Shown here one piece after another: positions 46,501 to 56,815 of a stretch of DNA of 64,000 nucleotides. This stretch comes from Kingdonia uniflora (Eukaryota; Streptophyta; Magnoliopsida; Ranunculales; Circaeasteraceae), in NCBI GenBank assembly GCA_014058105.1, contig JACGCM010001655.1, forward strand, positions 3,162,001-3,226,000, read 5' to 3'. The notes beneath the pieces were generated by a model, which searched no databases, was not told the origin of the DNA, and was given only the letters and a program-made list of their open reading frames with translations. Each line of letters starts with the position of its first letter. Position 1 is the stretch's first letter. Made by a program: the position numbers and the translations under genes.

Positions 46501-47632
46501 CAAGTTTGGTCACTAAGGAAAGATGAATTATCTTATGAAATTATGGACTACAACACGAGTACCTATAGGATGATAGTTGAAAAAACTGTTTGCCTTAACA
46601 CTTTCTACACCTTACATCCAAACCAATGGTTGGACAATGAGGTATTTATATAATTAATTTATTTTTATGTATCATTTATTGGGTTATCCCTGTCATATAC
46701 ATCATTTTTTTAGCAAACTGTCATTTGTTCAAGAGTCTTTACCATTTATTTTCAAATTGTCTATCATTTTTTCATTGCACTTTGGCATTTCTTTATACAG
46801 AAGTTGTTTTCCTTGAACTTTATCATTTATTTTAAAGTTATTGTCATTTGTATTTCATAAATTTATCATTTGAGGTTTATAATTTATCATTTTTCTGTTG
46901 AGGCCATTAATGTTTACATTAAAGCCTTGATTTATTATTTTGATTCGCAATATCGTGCCCGCCCAGCTAAAAAAAAGATTGTATTGAAGAATGTCTATTC
47001 CTGTCAAATTTTAGGCAGGGCTTTCAGTGTCTAGACTCGTATTATTTCTTCTCAAGCAGGTGTGGAATTGAAGAAGAAATCAATTTGGGAATAAATTACT
47101 TTTATGCAATGGGATCCTACAGTTTTGTGTTGCTTCGATCGAGAAGATTTGAAAGTAATGAATTTGAAATTAATACTCCTTCCCTAGAATCTCAATGATA
47201 ACTACTGGGTCCTTTGTGCTGTGTCCTTGAAGGAAAGAAAAATATGTATCTACGATTCAATGGTAGATGCGAAAATTTTAAATACAAAGAAGAAGAAGAA
47301 GTTATCTTCTGGATACCAGCGTATTCATGATCAGTAATCAACGATCCTCCCAAAAATGTTGATATGGGCAGATTTTGCTAATCGTAAGCCACCTATTGGT
47401 TCAGTAGTAAAGACTTATGGTTTTAACTCCAGATGGACAACTCATTTTGGGGAGTGTTCAATAGAGCCAAATAGTAATGACTGCAGGATCTATATGTATC
47501 TTTATAGATAATATCCTAAGTGGGATGAGATTTCCAGGTTTGATTGATGGTGATGAATGTCGTTACACAATTTCTTATGACATATTAAGGCTAGAAGTTG
47601 AGCCAAACGCTTATTTGGAAACTTTAAAGTAA
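43600..47632 (+). pseudogene. Ulp1/C48-type cysteine protease gene of a plant transposon family (decayed, multi-exon)
   Basis: A DUF1985-like start (43624-44030: KVKYVDPVDNLVEFNRF, WGEQVYNFLW, LSILGLKFPGIHESKYLF) is followed by Lys/Glu-rich spacer exons (44672-46197). Exon 46324-46641 ends TFYTLHPNQWLDNE at a gtattt donor, and WLDNE is the usual Ulp1 substrate-side motif. After a 260-bp intron the last exon gives VINVYIKALIYYF, stops, NDNYWVLCAVSLKERKICIY-DS, SNDC and, after a shift, GMRFPGLIDGDECRYTISYD, ending at 47632. Asp (IYDS) and Cys (SNDC) of the triad remain, but the histidine before WVL is tyrosine. Ulp1 enzymes remove SUMO-like modifiers. Plant Mutator- and CACTA-type transposons often carry such a gene. 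At least six stops; dead. Confidence 0.75.
45664..46060 (+). repeat. Tandem exon-intron duplication inside the Ulp1 pseudogene
   Basis: Two units 207-219 bp apart: actatggaggttgca at 45668 and 45887, tatgtttatttacagac at about 45827 and tctgtttatttacagac at 46034, and gaagtagtattct and accaggaggaga in both. Each unit has an exon coding for an acidic stretch (EVVF..QEE) and its own gtaact donor. The spacer exon was thus copied together with its intron. Confidence 0.75.
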
Positions 47633-48141
47633 ATTATAATTTCTATAGATTTATAAAGTTATAAACAGTTATAAATATCATTAATTTATATGATCTTTAT
47701 CATTTGTTATTTCTTCTTTGCCATTCATATAGAACATATATTTCATTTGATAAAATGGAGTCAGAATGTAGTCTGTCTAGTTAGATATATTTGTCCTTTT
47801 ATGAATTATATGTCATCCACATATAACTCATTTGTCATTTGTTAGCAATTTGTTGTCACCTTTTAGTGTAATAGTTATCATCCAGTTTTGAAATTTTTGT
47901 GTGAAACATGTACAGATATGAGAATTTTACTCATGGGGGAAAACAATTAGAATGCATGATAAATGAAATCAATATGTATGGAATATATTTCCAGGTATTT
48001 CATTTCTTTTCCTTTGACTATAGTTTATGGGAAACACAAGTGTGTTTAAGAGTATTAATTAGATTTTTAAATCCCAAAAACTGAAGTTAAGTCTATAAAA
48101 GCCTATATTGTTACCCCCATATATATCATAACACAACATCC

Positions 48142-48396
48142 TTGTCATCATCTTCTATAATGGATAATAACAGTCTAAGTGCAATAAAATATTACACAAC
48201 CTTTGAAGATAAAGAAGAAAGGGATTATGATTATCCCATAGATGATTCTACTGCTGATGATGACTCTGATGAAAAGAAGAGTAGGGATGATGACTATGTT
48301 GAAATAGATGGAGATGAGAACCCTGACTCTGGTGATAATGGTGGTGACTCTGATGGTGATGGTGATAATGGGGATGTTGGTGGTGATGGCAACTAA
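48142..48396 (+). CDS. Short acidic ORF downstream of the Ulp1 pseudogene
   Basis: 84 codons: MSSSSIMDNNSLSAIKYYTT, then almost only Asp, Glu, Gly and Ser (for example DNGGDSDGDGDNGDVGGDG), stop at 48396. The unstructured acidic composition is similar to spacer exons of the Ulp1 gene, and it may be a stray terminal exon. No family assignment. Could be non-coding, as GAT/GGT triplets are repetitive. Confidence 0.25.
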   Translation: MSSSSIMDNNSLSAIKYYTTFEDKEERDYDYPIDDSTADDDSDEKKSRDDDYVEIDGDENPDSGDNGGDSDGDGDNGDVGGDGN

Positions 48397-48649
48397 GGTG
48401 GTGTTGATGTTCCAAGAGCCAAGATGGCTAAATTTTTTTGATTATAGTGTCTGCGTAGTTGAATGTATTTACTATTTTACGAAATATATGTCATCTAGTT
48501 ATTAATCATCTCTTATTTGTTTTTGTTTTTTTCTCATTTGTCATCTTATGTCATGGGCTTATAACAATGTTGTAATTATTTTTGTTTCCTACTATCTTTT
48601 TAAAGAATTTGCTCTTTTGTTCCTGTCTTGTCAAGTCATTCTGAGATGA

Positions 48650-49240
48650 AAATATCATTTGTCATTTGTTATATATGATTTGTCATTCGGTATTCATGAT
48701 TTGTCATTCATTATCAATAATTTATCATTTGTTATTCATGATTTGTCATTCGTCATCAATGATTTGTCATTCGCTATATATGATTTGTCATTCGCTATCT
48801 ATAATTTGTCATTCGTTATATATGATTTGTCATTTGTTATATATAATTTGTCATTGGTTATATATGATTTGTCATTTGTTATATTTGATTTTATATTTGT
48901 TATATTTGATTTGTGAAACATAAACCAACAATTAATCTATTTGGTTTGTAAATAGATAATTGATGTAAGTCAATTGGTCTATTTGGTTATTTGATATAAT
49001 AAATTGTGCTTGTTTGTAAGCATACAACATTTATAATTCAAAATACAATTATTCATTTGTTATATATGATTTATCATTTGTTATCTATGATTTGTTATTT
49101 GTTATCTATGATTTGGTATTCGTTATCTATGATTTGTTATTTGTTTTATATGATTTGTAATTTGTTTTATATAATTTGTCATTCATTATCTATGATTTTT
49201 CATTCGTATTCTACGATTTGTTATATCTATATTTCAACAT
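48650..49240. repeat. 21-bp tandem array (unit atttgtcattygttatatatg)
   Basis: More than 20 units of 21 bp with small changes (ttatatatga, ttatctatga, ttattcatga variants), interrupted at 48910-49060. Because 21 is a multiple of three, frames stay open in phase (repeating SFVIYDL on +), which explains the 85-codon frames here. They are not genes. Confidence 0.9.
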
Positions 49241-49420
49241 ACCATGTTCGAAAACTAACGTAATTCGTGCTATAACCTACACCTTCCATACAGGTTAATA
49301 CACAATCAGAATGATGGATACAAAATTTATTCCCTACAAAAACTGATTACAAATTAATTCAGTTTATTAAAATAATTTCAAGGTACCTTCACAGTTAGCA
49401 TTGCGTAATCTTCACAATCA

Positions 49421-49708
49421 TCATGGTGCATCCTCCTCTCTCACTAATGTAATCGCAAGGTTTTGCAGACTACCAACATGCTCCGGACCCTTTAGGATTA
49501 CAGAATAAAACTGATAATGGTACACATAATCCTCTTCTGCCACCTTCGCCTCCACCTCGTTCATCCCCTCATAATCTAGCTTCACAGGTATAAGCGGCCG
49601 ACCTGACAGGTACAATTTATTGAAATACCGTCTCATCAGCTTCTAATAATTGCTCTTAACACGGACGCATAACACCTCCTCGCGGAGCCGAGCCCTTCTC
49701 TGTTCCAT
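49421..49708 (-). pseudogene. Antisense-gene first exon, copy 1b, fragment E
   Basis: From ATG at 49708 on the minus strand: MEQRRARLREEVLCVRVKSN, one stop, MRRYFNKLYLSGRPLIPVKL, NEVEAKVAEEDYVYHYQFYS, GPEHVGSLQNLAITLVREED, stop at 49421. It is a diverged copy of the frame at 50397-50699: RYF, PLIPVKL against PTPIPVHP, then EVEAKVAEEDY against EEVEEVDDDYY. Both resemble the exons next to the 3' LTRs of A and B1. No LTR adjoins, so E is a fragment. Confidence 0.5.
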
Positions 49709-49864
49709 CTTAACAAGGGGATCCAAGGACCTCCACAAACACATACAAGGAGTATTAGAATCCAATGAATCACAACTCCCAAGAGTTAAAGATAGTAATT
49801 ACTCTCCCAACCAACATCTTAGGGAACCGTTCCTAGGCCCTATACAGTTTAAGCATATTCATTC

Positions 49865-50160
49865 AAGAGCTTATGATTTGTCATTTGTAATTTATGATTT
49901 GTCATTTGTTATATATGATTTATCATTTTGTATTCAGAATTTATCTTTATTTTTATTTCCTACTATCTTTTAAAATAATTTTCTCTTTTGATCTGTCTTG
50001 TGAAAAGATCATTTGTCATTTCTTATATATGATTGGTCATTTGCTATCCATTATTGGTCATTTTTTACCTTTTATTTGACATTTGTAATTGATGATTTGT
50101 AATTTATAATTTATTATTTTCATTTGTAATTTATGATTTGTCATTTGTTATAGAGGATTT
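49865..50160. repeat. Second 21-bp tandem array of the same type
   Basis: Units such as gatttgtcatttgttatatat and gatttgtcatttgtaattta, with a non-repeat gap at 49935-49995. It lies between the two first-exon copies of fragment E. Same unit as the array at 48650. Confidence 0.8.
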
Positions 50161-50396
50161 TCTCATCATCATCATCATCAGCATGCTAAGATTATATTTT
50201 AGTTTAAAATTGTAATACTCATTGGGTACCAAAAAAGTAAATTTTATTAGCTCGAATATTGTAACAAAACATAGTTTTAGAATTTTTCTACAATTTATGC
50301 ACTGAAACACTTCGCATCCCTCAACTCACCGTTTCTTCCTCCATAACCGTAAATCCTCTGAGTAGCAGATAAAGGAAAATAATTCCACTCAGGGTA

Positions 50397-50699
50397 TCAG
50401 AAAGACTTCATTGGATGTACACCAGCCACTTCATCTGCCGCATTAATAATATCATCTGCCAGAAGATGAAGACCATCCCTCCGCCCCTGCTCCGACGTCA
50501 CCATATAGTGAAAGAGAATTATTTGATAATAATCATCATCCACCTCTTCCACCTCTTCATACGTCATGCCATGAAAGGTAGGATGCACTGGAATGGGAGT
50601 AGGAAGGTCAAGGGACTGGGTCCCAAAGTATCGAAGCCACAACACCTACATCATGGCAAGAAGCCTAGCCTCGTACGCTTGGCGTCTTGTGACCACCAT
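50397..50699 (-). pseudogene. Antisense-gene first exon, copy 1a, fragment E
   Basis: From ATG at 50699: MVVTRRQAYEARLLAMM, one stop, VLWLRYFGTQSLDLPTPIPV, HPTFHGMTYEEVEEVDDDYY, FHYMVTSEQGRRDGLHLLAD, stop at 50397. It is close to element A copy 1a (13215-13478), including the upstream non-coding DNA (50750-50930 on the minus strand). It therefore derives from an A-family element inserted the other way round. Confidence 0.6.
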
Positions 50700-50934
50700 C
50701 TTCTTCACAGAATAGTCACAGAGGGAATAGTTGCAGGCGATATGGAATAAATTAAATACTTGACGAATAAACTACAGTAGTAATTATACCACACCTCCAT
50801 TGGTGTTGAGTTTCAAATTCCCAATGTCAGAATAAATTCAAACATAGCAATCTTGACAAAAACCATCTATTCTAGGGAACCCCACAACCACAACAGATAT
50901 TCATGAAGGAACATTGGAAATGATTGTAGTGTCT

Positions 50935-51043
50935 GTGTAGTTGAATGTATTTGTTATTTTATGAAAATTTGACATCCATCCATTAGTTGTCTATCATTTA
51001 TTATTGCCTTTTTGTCATTTGTCCTCTTTTATCATGGTCTTAT
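50935..51043. repeat. Third copy of a ~110-bp segment of the Ulp1 region
   Basis: gattgtagtgtctgtgtagt-tgaatgtatttgttattttatg matches 48437-48560 (gattatagtgtctgcgtagt...) and, more weakly, 47765-47850. It adjoins the LTR of B2 and shows that fragment E (about 49250-50930) lies between two copies of Ulp1-region DNA. Confidence 0.6.
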
Positions 51044-51836
51044 TGAAGGGCCTAACTTCATTCGGCTGAGAAGTCAGCTCTTACATCACAGGGTATTATC
51101 TTCAAACAAAGGAATTGAAGTACATAACCTAGAATGCAGAAAATCAATAGACAATATACTTGCGTAGAGGTCTGAATGTGACAATCTACGACCTCTGATG
51201 AGGATTTTTTAGAGACTTTATATTACTGATGAGTAATTAAAGGTTTGAGTACAGGGTTTTACAGGGTATTTGAAGGTAAACTGCAAGGGCTTAAAGGGGA
51301 GATTTTGTAAGCCCTCCTTGGTTCCCCATCTCTTCTATTTATAAAATCATAGGAAGGGATGAGTCACCAGGGTTAGTTCATATTACAAGGGTAGGATCCT
51401 GATATCCTGGAATGGGTATGGGCACCAGAAATGTCAGAACTGTCACTGTAATAGTTGTTGGGTCTGTCTCTATACTTTGATACTGTAGCAGTGGTTGGGA
51501 CTGTCACTACAGCTGCATAGACCAACAACTGCGCTGTCATGTCTAGTGAACTGGCTATCTGTCCCGTCATACTTCGAAAATATGTGGATAGGGTCGAAGT
51601 GCTTATGTTGTGATGTAGAGTTCATCCTCGAGGCTTGTTCGGAGTTGAGGCTTCGTCTCCAGATAATCTTTGGGAGATTTGCTTAAGGATTGGAGTAGGC
51701 TTTGATACATTTGAGTAGGCTTTGAAGATGCCTTCGAGAGTGTGACTGGTGTAGAAGGCTAAGGCTGCGGGGAAGCTTCGAGTGTGACTGGGGCAGAAGG
51801 ATACGAGTAGCCTTCGAGTATGATTCGGGCAGAAGG
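51044..51836 (-). repeat. 3' LTR of B2, main part
   Basis: On + it begins tgaagggcctaacttc and matches the complement of 7043-7796 (for example the ccctccttggttccccatct block near the TATA box at 51335-51345). It breaks at 51836, where element D begins; 5-bp gaagg (51832-51836) is the duplicated target. Confidence 0.88.
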
Positions 51837-52946
51837 TGATCGATTATAAACCGACGTCTTAAAAGACCTGCAAGCGCACGGTGTACCGTTAAGTACAAGG
51901 GTAAAGCAGGGTCGTATCCCAAGAGACTTGTGGTGCGAATTATACTTCGAGCTACTAGTTTTATCTAATAACAACGAGTTTGCGTAGGTTTTGAAATAAA
52001 AAGAAGGACAAAACAAATTACAAAATAAATTGGAGTGGAAACCAAGACATCGATTCCACTCCACCCATTAAAACCCTTAGATAGTATAAATAATTAAAGT
52101 AAATTACGAGTTCCCGTATCGCATATCCTTGGTCAGGCATATGCAATATATCAAAAAATACAAGAGATTTAGTAATCGATAACTACCCATAAACCAGCTT
52201 ACTCAACCATGGTCTGGTTGATAAGTATGGATTATGTTCTCTCCTCTATATTCCTAACCTATCTTGTTATGGTCCAACAAGATGGTTACATAGATTCATT
52301 ATTCATCCTAATCCTAGCTATGATCAAGCATAGAACGAAGGAATACGAATATGCAAAATTTCGGGATAAAGAGAAGGTAATTACTCTAACTAAGCTATAC
52401 AATCTACACTAAGGCTACATTGGGTAGAGCTTCCTCTATCCTTGGCTAAGAAGATTAGCTACTCATCCATTTGATCATTGCCATACTACTATTACTACGA
52501 TAAAATTAAAAGATAAGAACAAGAGAAAGAATAAGCTTTATTGTTATGAACTTTGATTTACACTCTCCAAGATGATCCTCATGGGTAGGATTCCCCTCCT
52601 ATTTATAGAATATAAGAAGGGTTACTAAAAATCACCATCAATATAAAATCCCCTAAATAATGCCTAAAATCATGTATTACAACTCATGAGAATAATATAT
52701 ATATATCTAATTCTCTTCAATGGGCTTCCATGCATGGGCCTTTGGTTGACAACTTCAAATGATAATCATTGTTGGAGTGCACCACCCTTGTTCTTCGTTA
52801 AAAACCAAAAAATTGTACGACTTATTTATCATGTGACCGATTTCTGTAAATACAAACAAAAACACTATTAGTGTCACATTTATTTAATAAATGACTAGGT
52901 AGATATAAATTTAGGAGTTGTACACGTAAATATTACGTGTCTATCA
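51837..52946 (-). repeat. 3' LTR of element D (left copy, 1110 bp)
   Basis: On + it runs from TGATCGATTATAAACCG to acgtgtctatca. A minus-strand TATA box (ctataaatagg) lies near 52599-52609. The + frame inside (52209-52412) recurs in the other LTR (61739-61942) only because the LTRs are copies. Confidence 0.93.
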
Positions 52947-52961
52947 AATACCCCCAAACTT
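52947..52961 (-). promoter_or_regulatory. Polypurine tract of element D
   Basis: The minus strand reads aagtttgggggtatt right before the LTR start. Confidence 0.88.
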
Positions 52962-54338
52962 ATATTTTGCTAGTCCTCGAGCAAAAGTAAATAAAAACCT
53001 TTTTCGCATGTCACGCGGTTGCATTTAGCGTATGCAACAAGCTGTTAAACCCTTAGGTTTAGCCTGGTGGATGAGTGTTGTCTCGTGAGGATTTACAGTG
53101 ACTATACCCACAAAATTCAATAATGACATTTTAAACAATTCTAGAATACACATGACTTATTTCCTGTGAACTTAACCTTACTTAGTTGTGACAAAAATAT
53201 ACTAATGAAAAAATCCTTAAAATTGTTATTCTCCCAAGTATATCAAAATATATTTTAAGCTTATTCGAAACTAGAGGTACTACCTCAAAATTAAAAAGAG
53301 ATTCAAGTATTTTTCTTTAGCTATATTTGAGTGTACAATGAAAATAGTTTTATCCCCTAATACGTTGCCTAGAATAATTTACTCAGTGTTTGGTACTCCA
53401 GTTCTCACTGGAATAAATTCAACGTTTAGTTTGACAAGTGCCTTAGTCAATTCGTCTACCTAGAATTTTACTTTTTTTTTCTTTAGTAAACCTTTTCTAT
53501 TGAGTACTTTGTTTCTTAGTGAAGCCTCCGTAACAAGGATTTTTTGGTCGACAATCCCCGTCAGTTGGCTAAGGTTGCCAGGGTGTGGTGCCCCATCACG
53601 TCCTAGACTCAGGATTCTCACAAGTAATATTTTCTTGTGCTCCTTTCACATAGTTCATGGTCAAACTCGAGATTGGTGATAATTTTTCCTCTTTCAGTTC
53701 TTAATCATGCGAGTAGCCTTGTAGCGTGAAAGTTTTTAGAGCATATTTGGCTTATTTATTATTTTTTCTTAGGAATGAACTTATTCTTAGGCAGTTGTCT
53801 CCCTTGTAGCAAACTATTCCTAACATAAATGCTAAATTTCTCTTATACTGAGCAAAAATCTATTGAAGGTATTAAATGCAAAACTACAATGAAGTGCGCG
53901 CTTTCAAAATATGCCAAGTTTAACTTCAATTAGTCGCTAATAGAAATATAGTACATCAAGCTTAAGATATTCCAAAATATTTTATTGTATACTTGGTACA
54001 ATTTCAAAATTTAGATTTTTCCATAATATTTATGTTAAGGTAAAATTAGCTTAAGTGTTTGGAAATTCGTCAAAAATATATCATGCATTGCCAAAGTGCC
54101 ATTATTTCACTTTTCTTCAAAAAACATTTAAAGAAATGGTTTCCTACCCCAAAACTTAAATTAAACATTGCCCTCAATGTTTGATAGCATATAAAAAAAA
54201 ATGAAGGATAAAAACTTGAATTTCTCACCTGAATGTGTCATGGGTTGCATCCCAAAAAGCGCCAAGTTTACCGTCTTCAGCCAGACGAATGTACCCCCAA
54301 ACTTAAAATTTTCAATATGACTGGAAGGGTATGAAATA
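52962..54338 (-). other. 3' untranslated region of element D
   Basis: Non-coding, shared with element C (16654-18024). In Athila elements this interval often holds an env-like frame. None is recognisable here; the longest frames are under 70 codons and not shared with C. Confidence 0.75.
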
Positions 54339-55640
54339 TCAGTTCTGATATACTGGATCATTTAGAAATGTTATCTCTTCATCAAAAGTATAAGACTCGA
54401 AGTACGGTTTTAATCGTTGGCCATTGACCTTAAAAATATTTCCATTCATAGGATCCTCCACCTCTACGGCTCCATGAGGATACACAATTTTAATTACAAA
54501 AGGGTCGTACCAACGAGAATGTAATTTCCCAGGAAATAAACGTAGCCGTGAATTGTAGAGTAACACTTTCTGATTAGGCTCAAAAGTTTTGCGAATAATT
54601 GACTTATCATGAAAAGCTTTAGTTCGTTCCTTGTAAATTTTTGCATTTTCATAAGCCTCGCGACGAAGTTCGTCAAGTTCAGAAAGTTGAAATTTTCTAT
54701 GTGATCCTGCTTTATTTATTTCAAAGTTGAAGGCCTTTGAAGCCCAGAGGGCCTTGTGTTCCAATTCTACAGGTAAGTGGCAAGCCTTCCCAAAGACAAG
54801 TCTATGGGGTAACATTCCAATCGGGGTTTTATAAGCTATTTGATATGCCCAAATGGCATCCTCAAGACTATCAGACCAATCTTTACGATTGGTTCGAACA
54901 GTTTTTTCAAAATTTTTTTTGATCTCCCGATTGGATACTTCGACTTGACCACTTGTTTGTGGATGATAAGGTGTGGCAACTTTATGAGTGATGGAGTAAG
55001 TTTTCAAAAGATTTTGAAAGACACGGTTACAAAAATGTTTACCACCATCATTAATAATTGCCCGAAGCATGCCAAAACAATTAAAAATGGTTTTCAAAAT
55101 ATTTACCACGGGCTTATGGTCATTCGTTTAACTTGGCACCGCCTCAACCCATTTAGAAACATAATCGACTGTAACTTGAATGTAAAGGTAACCGCGAGAA
55201 GAAAGAAATGGGCCCATAAATTCAATGCCCTAAACATCAAATAGTTCAACAATAAGGATATTGTTTAAGGGCATCATGTTTCGATGAGAAATATTCCCGG
55301 TCCTTTGGCACCTATCACATTTAGAACAAAAGGTATGAGCGTCACGAAAAAGGGTAGGCCAATAAAGACCAGATTAAAGGACTTTTGCAGCAGTTTTCTT
55401 GGTCCCAAAATGTCCACCGCAAGCTAAGGTATGGCAAAATGTGAGTACACTATGGAACTCATCATTTGGGATGCATCTCCTAATCACTTGGTCAGAATAA
55501 AACTTATAAAGTTAAGGATCGTCCCAACTAAAACGTCTAACCTCGTGCAATAATTTAGTTCAATCTTGTTTGGACCAATGGGGAGGTAATCGCTGCGTCG
55601 CAAGATAATTGACAATATCGGCGTACCAAGGCAGTTATGA
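54339..55640 (-). pseudogene. Integrase of element D (two or more nonsense codons)
   Basis: The zinc domain reads HTLACGGHFGTKKTAAKVL, a stop, SGLYWPTLFRDAHTFCSKCD-RCQR. The core starts [20 protein letters not shown], first Asp in [10 protein letters not shown], a TAA after AVPS, second Asp in [15 protein letters not shown], Glu in [14 protein letters not shown]. The C-terminal part continues [40 protein letters not shown], ending at 54339. All three catalytic acidic residues survive, so the breaks are recent single-base changes. It joins element cDNA to target DNA. Confidence 0.92.
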
Positions 55641-55655
55641 GACAGCCATGAGCTG

Positions 55656-56815
55656 CTAATCAGGAAATGTCTCTAAGATAGGGAGAAAATCTTCAGCACC
55701 CTCAGTGAGAATTCGAGATAGATGATCCGCAACCATATTCTCAACACCTTTCTTATCTTGAATTTCGATATCAAATTCTTGTAACAAAAGAATCCATCTG
55801 ATTAACCGAGGCTTAATGTCTTTTTTAGGTAGTAAATACTTTAAGGCCGCATGGTCGGTGTAAATAATGAGTTTGGATCCAACAAGATATGATCGAAATT
55901 TCTCCAAGGCAAACACAATGGCTAATAACTCCTTCTCCGTGGTAGAGTAATTTAACTGTGCGTCATTAAGCGTACGACTAGCATAGTAAATAACATGAGG
56001 CTTATTATCTACTCTTTGCCCTAAAACCGCTCCAACAGCGTAATCTGAAGCGTCACACATGAGCTCGAAGGGAAGTTCCCAATTGGGAGGTTGGATGATA
56101 GGGGCTGAAGTTAATAAAAGTTTGAGCTTCCCAAAAGCTCCTAAACATGCAGCATCAAAGTTGAAATCAGTGTCCTTAGCAAGTAAATTACACAAGGGCT
56201 GGGAAATTTTACTAAAATCTTTGATGAACCGGCGATAAAACCCAGCATGCCCCAAAAATGATTGAATGGCCTTAACCATCAGAGGTGGAGGGAAAGAAAA
56301 AATAATGTCAATCTTGGCCTTATCGACTTCAATCTCTTTGTTGGAGATAATATGTCCAAGAACTATCCCTTGTGTCACCATGAAGTGACACTTTTCCCAG
56401 TTTGACACCAAATTGGTTTGTGTACATCGTTCTAGCACGCGCTCTAAATGGTGTAAACATTCATCAAAAGATGATCTAAACACGGAAAAGTCATCCATAA
56501 AGATTTCAAGAAATTTATCAACCATATAAGAAAATATGCTCATCATACAATGCTGGAATGTAGCGGGTGCATTGCATAACCCAAATGGCATATGTCGATA
56601 AGCATATGCCCCATAGGGACATGTGAAAGCTGTCTTCTCCTGATCTTCTAGGGTAATGGAGATCGATTGTATCAAGAATAATCGTCAAGAAAGCAGTAAT
56701 GACTTTTTCCGGCTAAGCGTTCAAGCATTTGATCAATAAAAGGAAAAGGAAAAGGATCTTTCCTCGTGAACATGTTTAATTTCCAGTAGTCGATACATAC
56801 ACGCTACCCGGTGGT
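55656..56815 (-). pseudogene. Reverse transcriptase and RNase H of element D
   Basis: After a TAG at about 56806 the RT begins RVCIDYWKLNMFTRKDPFPF and [20 protein letters not shown] frameshift and stop near 56670 follow, then a 339-codon open frame: [20 protein letters not shown], active site in [20 protein letters not shown], then [19 protein letters not shown]. RNase H follows with [57 protein letters not shown], and a final [11 protein letters not shown] catalytic aspartates and RNase H D-E-D residues are present. Copies element RNA into DNA and removes the template. Confidence 0.94.

Noticed and set aside
48659..49263. ORFs of about 85 codons with repeating SFVIYDL or YMICHSL
   Set aside because: They are translations of a 21-bp tandem array; all in-phase frames without a stop look like this.
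7042..51044. B1 and B2 LTRs as the two ends of one huge element
   Set aside because: They are in opposite orientation and both have a 3'-internal flank outside the TGTAG end, so they are two separate 3' LTRs.
52209..52412. 67-codon + ORF found again at 61739-61942
   Set aside because: The two are the same place in the two LTRs of element D, so conservation reflects copying, not selection.
54840..55244. 134-codon + ORF
   Set aside because: It lies opposite the integrase of element D, which explains its openness.
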